A stretch of DNA of 64,000 nucleotides, from NCBI GenBank assembly GCA_032160705.1, contig JAVHVE010000075.1, positions 49,941-113,940 of the forward strand. Direction: 5' to 3'. This DNA comes from QHXM01 sp032160705. Its GTDB lineage: Bacteria; Acidobacteriota; Blastocatellia; Pyrinomonadales; Pyrinomonadaceae. This document shows positions 58,609 to 64,000 of this stretch, in pieces. Numbering within the stretch: the first letter of the stretch is position 1; every line of letters starts with the position of its first letter. Below the pieces are notes generated by a model. The model was not told where the DNA came from, made no database searches, and saw only the letters and a list, made by a program, of their open reading frames with translations. A program made the position numbers and the translations under genes.

Positions 58609-59379
58609 GTGAAAGGTTTGTCTTTAGAATTTGCCGTTGAATATCCATGTACTTTGCGCGCTCGTTACTCGGAAGAGCACCTGCGCGCATGGGGGCGCTT
58701 GAGCAACATCCACACGCGCCTGACGACGGGCGAAGAGCACGCGCCGACAGAAGACAAGGTGCGCTTTGTTGAAAACGCGCGCGGGGAATTAGAGCGAACG
58801 CAATCCGAAACGATTGTCTGCGAGGCGTGCCCGGCGTGCCTGCCGCGCGAGACGGCTGGCGAAGGCGAGTTGGTCGGTTGTCTTGGCCGCGTCACCTATC
58901 CGGTCGAAGCGCAGTTCGAGAAATTCCTCGCCGACCGCGTGCAATTGACGCTTGATACGCTGGACAAGGAAGACCAGCCGCGATTGTTGCGCATCCTCGT
59001 TGATGCGGAGTCGCCTTTTGACGGCGAAGGAACAAAGGAGTTGCGGCGCGTCACCACACCGCAGGGCTTGCGCTTCTTCGAGCTTCGCCTGCCGATCAGC
59101 TTGACGCGCGAGGCGGCGCACCTGACAACAGATAATCTCTTCGACCTGCTCGCCGGATTTCGCTCCGAAGACCCGGGGCAGACCACCTACACGCGCGAGC
59201 TACCGCATGCGGCGACAGCCGACTATTACGATTTCCTCGACCGCATTCTGCGCAACGATCTCTCCGAATCCGAGCGCACACGCCTGCACTCACGCAGCCA
59301 TAACTACGCACAATTCCTGCGCCTGCTCGCCGCCCTGGAGCGCGCCGAAGCCCTCAACGCGCGAGTGCTGATCGATTAA
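58609..59379 (+). CDS. Protein of unknown function
   Basis: 256 aa, no signal peptide or TM segment. Starts LEFAVEYPCTLRARYSEEHLRAWGRLSNIHTRL. A CxxC pair (IVCEACPACLPRE, near 70) may bind metal. It goes on GRVTYPVEAQFEKFLADRVQL, and later RVTTPQGLRFFELRLPISLTREAAHLTTDNLFDLLAGFRSE. Not recognised. The start is GTG 58609; a TTG at 58618 is possible. The stop at 59377-59379 lies at the edge of the hairpin. Confidence 0.6.
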   Translation: MKGLSLEFAVEYPCTLRARYSEEHLRAWGRLSNIHTRLTTGEEHAPTEDKVRFVENARGELERTQSETIVCEACPACLPRETAGEGELVGCLGRVTYPVEAQFEKFLADRVQLTLDTLDKEDQPRLLRILVDAESPFDGEGTKELRRVTTPQGLRFFELRLPISLTREAAHLTTDNLFDLLAGFRSEDPGQTTYTRELPHAATADYYDFLDRILRNDLSESERTRLHSRSHNYAQFLRLLAALERAEALNARVLID

Positions 59380-59490
59380 AAGCAGGAGACAGAATACAGA
59401 AGACAGGAGTCAGAATATAAGGCGGAGACCCGCTTCTTCTGATTTTCTTTTCTCCTGGCTCCTGTATTCTGACTTCTGTCTCCTGCTCTT
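59378..59490. repeat. Heptamer-armed hairpin, CAGGAGA family (copy 6)
   Basis: Arms CAGGAGA-CAGAATA-CAGAAGA-CAGGAGT-CAGAATA and complements; core AAGGCGGAGACCCGCTTCTTCTGATTTTC. It extends exactly from the plus gene TAA (59377-59379) to the minus gene TGA (59490-59492). Confidence 0.92.
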
Positions 59491-60206
59491 CACATTTTCT
59501 CTTCGTCAAGCTGTCGCAGGCTGTCGAGGATGAGGTTTGTGTTGCTGGTGGCGTTGATGGTGATGGGGAATTCTTTGACGGACTTCTCAAAATCGAATGT
59601 CCCGCTGGTTAATTCCACAATCTTGCGGAAGGCATCTTCACCCGTCGCCTCGCCCGTCTCTGCGCCGACGATGCGGCCTTCGTTGAAATTTACGCGACCG
59701 GAGCGCACGTCGCTGACTAGCCCAAGCGTGCCTGTCAGGCGCGAGTTTTCAATCACCTGCACGACGTCAAAGATGCTGATGACGGAGAGATCGCCGCTGA
59801 AAGTGGATTTGGGTTTATCAAGAATGCGGCGTCCGACCGGCTGCGCGACCGGTTGAAGATTCGGGCGGCGGGCACGACGAATCGCGTCGAGACCGGTGGC
59901 GATAGAGATGCGCGGATCGAGGTTTTTCGCTTCGAGCAGCCGGTCGTGCGCCGTCTGCAATTCCTCACGCTCGATGTAGAGGCTGGCAAGTGCAAGACAC
60001 TGCCGGGCGGCTTCTTCCATGTGCCTGGACTGTGTGATTTCGCGCAGTCGCTCGCGCAGTTGGATGGAACGCGGGCTGCGCTCAAGTGCCGTGCGAAGCC
60101 TCTTGATGGCGCGCTCCGGCGCGTGGTACTTGATGAATAACTCGGCATCAAGCAGCGCCGTTTCGACATCTCCCTCCTGCTCTTTGCCTGTCAGCGCGTC
60201 GTTCAT
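59490..60206 (-). CDS. DUF4388 (PatA-like) protein with TPR-like N-terminus
   Basis: 238 aa. Residues 15-105 are TPR-like helices (ALLDAELFIKYHAPERAIKRLRTALERSP, EEAARQCLALASLYIEREELQTAHDRLLEA). About 130-238 is DUF4388: TFSGDLSVISIFDVVQVIENSRLTGTLGLVSDVRSGRVNFNEGRIVGAETGEATGEDAFRKIVELTSGTFDFEKS. Such proteins are found with signalling and gliding systems. GAGAGG precedes ATG 60206. Confidence 0.88.
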   Translation of the reverse strand: MNDALTGKEQEGDVETALLDAELFIKYHAPERAIKRLRTALERSPRSIQLRERLREITQSRHMEEAARQCLALASLYIEREELQTAHDRLLEAKNLDPRISIATGLDAIRRARRPNLQPVAQPVGRRILDKPKSTFSGDLSVISIFDVVQVIENSRLTGTLGLVSDVRSGRVNFNEGRIVGAETGEATGEDAFRKIVELTSGTFDFEKSVKEFPITINATSNTNLILDSLRQLDEEKM

Positions 60207-60680
60207 GAGCCTCTCTTTTTCAGTTTAAAGCCCCGCGATTAGTCTTTAAGGGAGCCTAAGCGCAAGTTTATCACAAACTAGATTGATAGGCCGCCATGCG
60301 GCATTACGCGCCGCCGCAAATACCATATCGTATAACCGGCAAGCGGGCTGTCTCGTCGTCATGTTTCCTCCATGCGACAGCGCGAGACGGGTTGCTCATC
60401 AAGACCTCACGCAAGCTCTCAAGTGATTAGGCGCAAGCTAAATTTTAATTATTCTTAGCTCTCAGGTTTCAAAAAATGCCACTCCTGCGAGAGCGTGCGC
60501 TACCGGACACAACCACCGCTACCTGTATTGAGCATGAAACATGGCACGCCGGATGCACAAGTTAGGGATGAGAAGCCACAGAGGTTAATAAAGTTCACCC
60601 GCGTGAAGCTCTCTTTCAGATCACAAGGTTCATCCCCCGAGTTTTCAGTCTTGTTCGACTCACTTTGGAGGAGCCGAAGC
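60207..60680. other. Intergenic region with no recognised gene
   Basis: About 470 bases between divergent DUF4388 and HD-GYP genes. The frame of the HD-GYP gene stays open upstream to 60495, but composition is not gene-like and the strong ribosome binding site is at 60681. A TCG-TCATG/CATG-CGA dyad occurs near 60357-60378. No riboswitch was recognised; the c-di-GMP GEMM pattern was not found. Confidence 0.35.
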
Positions 60681-61364
60681 ATGTACGATGAAATGACGTT
60701 GGAAGCCGGCAACGCCGCGACCATCAGGCTGGTGAACAGTAGCTGGGCGAACTATCTGACGCGCCTTTTGCAGCGCCTCAAAACAATCGGTCACTTTCAG
60801 AGAGCTAACGGGACGGAGGCGCTGGTCAAACGACTCAAGCGCGCGAGACCTGAGACCTACTATCACAGCGTGCGCGTCTCTCGCCTCTCGCGCGCTGTGG
60901 GTCGTGCCTTCGGATTCGACGAGGCACGTTTGAAGCAACTCTGCTACGCCGCCGTGCTGCACGATGTCGGCAAAATCCTAGTCCCCGAAGCTGTCTTGAA
61001 TAGTCCGCGAAAACCGACCCCGACAGAGCTTTTCATCATGCACAAGCATCCGAGCTTCGGCGCGCTGCTGGCTTCGTATTTCAATCTCCCGGCGGAACTG
61101 CGCGTCCGCACGCAACATCATCACGAACGCTGGGACGGGCGCGGCTACCCACATAAACTCGGAGGCGAAGACATCCCATTGATGGCGCGCATCGTCCAAG
61201 TGGCGGACACTTACGACGCGATGGTCTCAGATCGCTCGTACCGCAAGGCGCTCAGTCATGAGGTAGCGGCGGCAGAGTTGCGCAAGCACGAAGGTAAACA
61301 GTTTGACCCGCGCGTCATCGAAGCATTTTTGGATACTTATCCGAGCGAGGAGTTTGAGGTGTAG
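60681..61364 (+). CDS. HD-GYP domain phosphohydrolase, predicted c-di-GMP phosphodiesterase
   Basis: 227 aa. The HD domain has AVLHDVGKILVPEAVLNSP with the HD pair and, further on, HKHPSFGALLASYF, RTQHHHERWDGRGYP and DIPLMARIVQVADTYDAM: the HD-GYP extended signature with GRGYP. The enzymes hydrolyse cyclic di-GMP to pGpG or GMP. No receiver, PAS or TM domain is attached. Start ATG 60681 has GGAGGAG nine bases before it. Confidence 0.88.
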   Translation: MYDEMTLEAGNAATIRLVNSSWANYLTRLLQRLKTIGHFQRANGTEALVKRLKRARPETYYHSVRVSRLSRAVGRAFGFDEARLKQLCYAAVLHDVGKILVPEAVLNSPRKPTPTELFIMHKHPSFGALLASYFNLPAELRVRTQHHHERWDGRGYPHKLGGEDIPLMARIVQVADTYDAMVSDRSYRKALSHEVAAAELRKHEGKQFDPRVIEAFLDTYPSEEFEV

Positions 61365-61366
61365 TT

Positions 61367-61531
61367 ATGAATTCGTGGATGAAGCGGCGCATCAATCGTT
61401 CCCGCGCACGCTGTCACAAAATATTGCCGGAGCGCAAAGAAAAAGCGCGCCGTGAGCATTCAGAAGAGAAAACGAGCAGGCATCCTGCCTCGGCGCATCG
61501 CGCCAATTCTCACACGACCGGCGACAAATAA
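61367..61531 (+). CDS. Small basic protein (unsure)
   Basis: 54 codons starting two bases after the HD-GYP stop: MNSWMKRRINRSRARCHKIL, then Arg/Lys/Glu- and His-rich residues to HTTGDK. Strongly basic, no hydrophobic core. There is no ribosome binding site other than the end of the upstream gene, so it may only be an open frame. It is called on close spacing alone. Confidence 0.25.
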   Translation: MNSWMKRRINRSRARCHKILPERKEKARREHSEEKTSRHPASAHRANSHTTGDK

Positions 61532-61542
61532 CGAACATCCAA

Positions 61543-61618
61543 TTGTAGGGGCAGGGCTTGTCCCTGCCCGGATGCTTGCGTAACAAGACGGGCAGAGGAC
61601 TTGTCCCTGCCCCTACAA
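61543..61618. repeat. Inverted repeat with GGGGCAGGG arms
   Basis: TTGTAGGGGCAGGG (61543-61556) and CCCTGCCCCTACAA (61605-61618) are exact complements. Two further CTTGTCCCTGCCC/GGGCAGAGGACTTG units are nested inside. It lies 14 bases from the stop of the TonB-receptor-like gene and may act as its terminator. Confidence 0.85.
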
Positions 61619-61631
61619 CTATCTTCCCGCC

Positions 61632-64000
61632 TTAGAAGTCGAAACGAATCCCCAGACGAATCTGTCGCGCGCGGAGTGTGCGCGTCGGCACAAGAAAAGA
61701 ATCTAAAAAAGCTTGCCGCTGTTCGGGCGTCGCTGTCGGGCTGAGACCTGTGAAGTTGATGAATTCCGTGCCGAAGCTGAAGACGGTTGTGTTCAAGAGG
61801 TTGTCAATCTCGACGACAGGGCGCAGGCGCAGGTGCTCGGTCAACTTAAATTCACGCGTGATGTTGATGTCTAGAAAGAATTGACCTGGCCCCAGCCCCG
61901 CGTTACGGGGCAGGTTTCCGGTCTGCCCGACGGTCGGCAGAGCGAATGCCGAAAGCAGCGCGGGGTTGAGTCGCTCGCCAGGCTCTCTGAACTTGAGCAA
62001 AGAGAGATCGCCCGTGAAGATGGGGCGGTCATTGGCCACGTCGTCCAGGTTGCGGTCAACGCCGCCGATGGAGATATTGAAGGGCGCGCCTGAGGCGAGA
62101 CGCAGGATGGGCGAGATGCGTAGGCGTCCGAGCCAGCCTGGAGTATCGAATGTTCCTGAAAAGACGAAGCGATGACGACGGTCGAGAAGGCTGCGCGAGC
62201 GTTCCGCGCGAAAGTCTCCGACCCGGAGCGCATCGGAAGTGTTGACGATGCCGTCGTCAATCAGGCGCGAGAGCGTGTAAGCGGCGCGGAACGAGAAGCT
62301 GAAGCCGGTCTTACTTCGACGAAAGCGGCGGCGCAATTCAAGCGTCAGGCCGTGATAGAAACTGTTGCCGATAGAGGCAAGCTGCTGGATGTCTTGCTGC
62401 GACGGGTCAGGCCTGAGCGCGTTCAATGCGTCGAGCGAGACGCCGAGCGATGTGGTTGAGCTAACGTTATTGAGATTGAAGACGGAGATGTCCACGCCCT
62501 GCTCGCTGATGTTTCCGATAGCATTGGGGTTCGCGGGATCGGTTGACGAAAGAGCGAAACGGACAAGCTCGCCCGCAGTTGTCACGTCGTAGAGCGGACG
62601 CGGGCATCCCGGACACGGATGGAAGTTTGGGAAGTCGCGCGAGAGCAGAAACTCCGTGAAGCTTTTAAAGCCTGCGGGCACACGCGGCGCATTGATGTTG
62701 AATTCTCGCCAGAGGTGTATCCCGCGATTATAGGTGTAGTTTGCCTCGAAGACGAAAGCGCGGCTGACTTCGCGTTCAAAGCCGACGTTGACCTGATAGC
62801 TTTCGGGAATTCTCAAGCTCGGATCAAGACGGCGCGAGAAGCTTGTGTTGAGCGAGCCAAACTGCTGGACAAGCGGAGAGTCGGGCGTGAGCACCTGAGG
62901 AAACCGCAGGTTGGCGGCGATGAAGGCGCGGCGCTCTGCCGTGCTGAGCGCTCTCCCTGTAACGGAATTAACCAGATCGTTCGTATCGAAAAAAAGCTGC
63001 TGCGCGCCGAGCGTGAAATCGTCAATCGTTCTGAGCAGCGCGCGATTGTAAAAGATGCCTGCGCCAAGACGAATGACGGTCTTGCCCGTCTTGAAAGGAT
63101 CGTAAGCGAGGGCAAATCGCGGCCCCCAATTATTGGTGTCGCGAATGATTGATTCATTCTCGTAGCGCAGGCCGAAGCTCAACGTCAGATTTGCTTTTAG
63201 TCGCCACTCGTCCTGCACGAAGATGCCGTAGTAGGTATTCTGCTGCGTTGATTCGGTCTGAAAATTCTGCCGGAAGCGGCTCGGGGCGTTCGCCAGAAAA
63301 TCTCCTGCGCTGGCGAAGGTGAACGTGCCGGAAACATCCGAAAGGTTTATGAAGGTGGAGCGGATGCGTTGCGCGTCTCCGCCGAACTTCAACGAGTGCG
63401 AACCGGCAATCAACGAGAGAGCATCCTGTACTTGAATGCGAGACTCGCGGCGGTCGGTTGCGCCTGAAGTTGACGAACCGGCGACGAGCGTGCCTGAGCG
63501 TTGGTCAGGATCGCCGGTCGGAAACGGGTCGTTCAGGGTAATCAGGACGACGGGTTTGCGCCCGCCGCTCGCTTCCACCGCAGGCGTCAGGCGCGAAAAC
63601 TGGATGCGCGCCTGATTGACTATCTTTGCCGAGAAGACGTAGTTGTCCGAGTAGGAGAGAGCATCCGTGTTGCGCGTTTTGCCAAGCAACGCTTCGGCCA
63701 AACGATTGCCGCCGCCAAACTGTCGCAGGTTATTCAGCCGGCCCAACTGCAACAGCAGCGAACCATTGTGCATGTCGGTGAATTTGTGATCGATGCGCGT
63801 GGTAAAGGTGTGGCTGCGTTGCGGTGTACTGAGGCTCGACACGAATGGCGCGACCCCGCTGGCGGCCTTCAGTGCGGGCGACGACGGGTTCTCGTCTCTC
63901 TTCGCAGCGAGATTGGATGGCGCCGGCAACTTGAACAGCGGGTTCTGATCGACCGGGACCAGCGCGTCGATCAGCGTCGAGTCCAGCAAAGTGTCGTACT
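61632..64000 (-). CDS. TonB-dependent receptor-like outer membrane protein (Oar-like), 5' end outside the window
   Basis: At least 789 residues, open to the right edge; the frame has no stop before 64000. The visible part is an outer-membrane beta-barrel: repeated aromatic-ended strands such as HSLKFGGDAQRIR, TYYGIFVQDEWRLKANLTLSFGLRYEN, TVIRLGAGIFYNRAL, SYQVNVGFEREVSRAFVFEANYTYNRG, DVNNVSS and C-terminal RLRPVVEIDNLLNTTVFSFG ending RLGIRFDF, with the final Phe required for barrel assembly. N-terminal signal, carboxypeptidase-like regulatory domain and plug would lie beyond 64000. Ligand unknown; such barrels are abundant in Acidobacteriota. Confidence 0.88.
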   Translation of the reverse strand, partial: YDTLLDSTLIDALVPVDQNPLFKLPAPSNLAAKRDENPSSPALKAASGVAPFVSSLSTPQRSHTFTTRIDHKFTDMHNGSLLLQLGRLNNLRQFGGGNRLAEALLGKTRNTDALSYSDNYVFSAKIVNQARIQFSRLTPAVEASGGRKPVVLITLNDPFPTGDPDQRSGTLVAGSSTSGATDRRESRIQVQDALSLIAGSHSLKFGGDAQRIRSTFINLSDVSGTFTFASAGDFLANAPSRFRQNFQTESTQQNTYYGIFVQDEWRLKANLTLSFGLRYENESIIRDTNNWGPRFALAYDPFKTGKTVIRLGAGIFYNRALLRTIDDFTLGAQQLFFDTNDLVNSVTGRALSTAERRAFIAANLRFPQVLTPDSPLVQQFGSLNTSFSRRLDPSLRIPESYQVNVGFEREVSRAFVFEANYTYNRGIHLWREFNINAPRVPAGFKSFTEFLLSRDFPNFHPCPGCPRPLYDVTTAGELVRFALSSTDPANPNAIGNISEQGVDISVFNLNNVSSTTSLGVSLDALNALRPDPSQQDIQQLASIGNSFYHGLTLELRRRFRRSKTGFSFSFRAAYTLSRLIDDGIVNTSDALRVGDFRAERSRSLLDRRHRFVFSGTFDTPGWLGRLRISPILRLASGAPFNISIGGVDRNLDDVANDRPIFTGDLSLLKFREPGERLNPALLSAFALPTVGQTGNLPRNAGLGPGQFFLDINITREFKLTEHLRLRPVVEIDNLLNTTVFSFGTEFINFTGLSPTATPEQRQAFLDSFLVPTRTLRARQIRLGIRFDF

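Noticed and set aside
60207..60680. c-di-GMP riboswitch before the HD-GYP gene
   Set aside because: The conserved GEMM motifs could not be found in the leader.

Overview
The window looks like a chromosomal segment of an Acidobacteriota member, most likely class Blastocatellia. This is inferred from gene content, not from a database search. The pointers are an acidobacterial-type VWFA secreted protein, an Oar-like TonB-dependent beta-barrel protein, a zinc-ribbon/TPR protein, many secreted proteins with Pro/Thr/Gln-rich linkers, and high-GC coding DNA with many GTG/TTG starts. I found no tRNA, rRNA, CRISPR array, integrase or transposase gene.

Layout. 1-5.8 kb: a truncated secreted HAF-type protein, a gene-poor 1.1 kb stretch, a secreted subtilase with a 35-unit GVVLGD hexapeptide tail ending at a strong terminator, an acetyltransferase, a beta-carbonic anhydrase-like protein and an SRPBCC protein. 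5.8-27.6 kb: a large surface-polysaccharide locus, mostly on the minus strand. It holds a WcaJ-type initiating glycosyl-1-phosphate transferase, several glycosyltransferases, an AsnB amidotransferase, three methyltransferases (two in tandem), two nucleotide-sugar epimerases/dehydratases, a GT39-like membrane transferase, and a DUF362 plus PaaK/CapK-like pair. A 21-bp tandem array, an XRE regulator with a perfect palindrome upstream, a GNAT and a DUF1028 protein interrupt it. 27.6-31.3 kb: an accessory insert of lower GC with a Ser/Thr kinase and a compact restriction-modification module (methyltransferase, HTH protein, endonuclease), bordered by copies of the first ~27 codons of a glycosyltransferase gene. 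31.3-61 kb: housekeeping and envelope genes: a TPR pseudogene, hemB, a GH5-like hydrolase, selB, the VWFA protein, an FKBP, an asparaginase, a 3D-domain protein with a structured leader, a glutamine amidotransferase, a PQQ-propeller lipoprotein, dapF, a PBP4-type peptidase, an SGNH lipoprotein, heptose kinase rfaE1, a GT9, a Trm112-like protein, a P450, DUF4388 and HD-GYP. 61.6 kb to the right edge: a TonB-receptor-like barrel, incomplete at its N-terminus.

The most unusual feature is a system of intergenic hairpins. At least eleven spacers hold 80-150 bp inverted repeats whose arms are tandem heptanucleotides. Five unrelated heptamer families occur (CAGGAGA, GGCAGTT, GTGACAA, GTGCGGA, GGCAAAA types), and where a family has several copies the copies share a core. 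They often exactly fill the space between convergent stop codons, and in about eight genes they supply the last codons of the protein. A 9-mer version, a perfect 29-bp hairpin and three clusters of GC-rich REP-like palindromes add to this.
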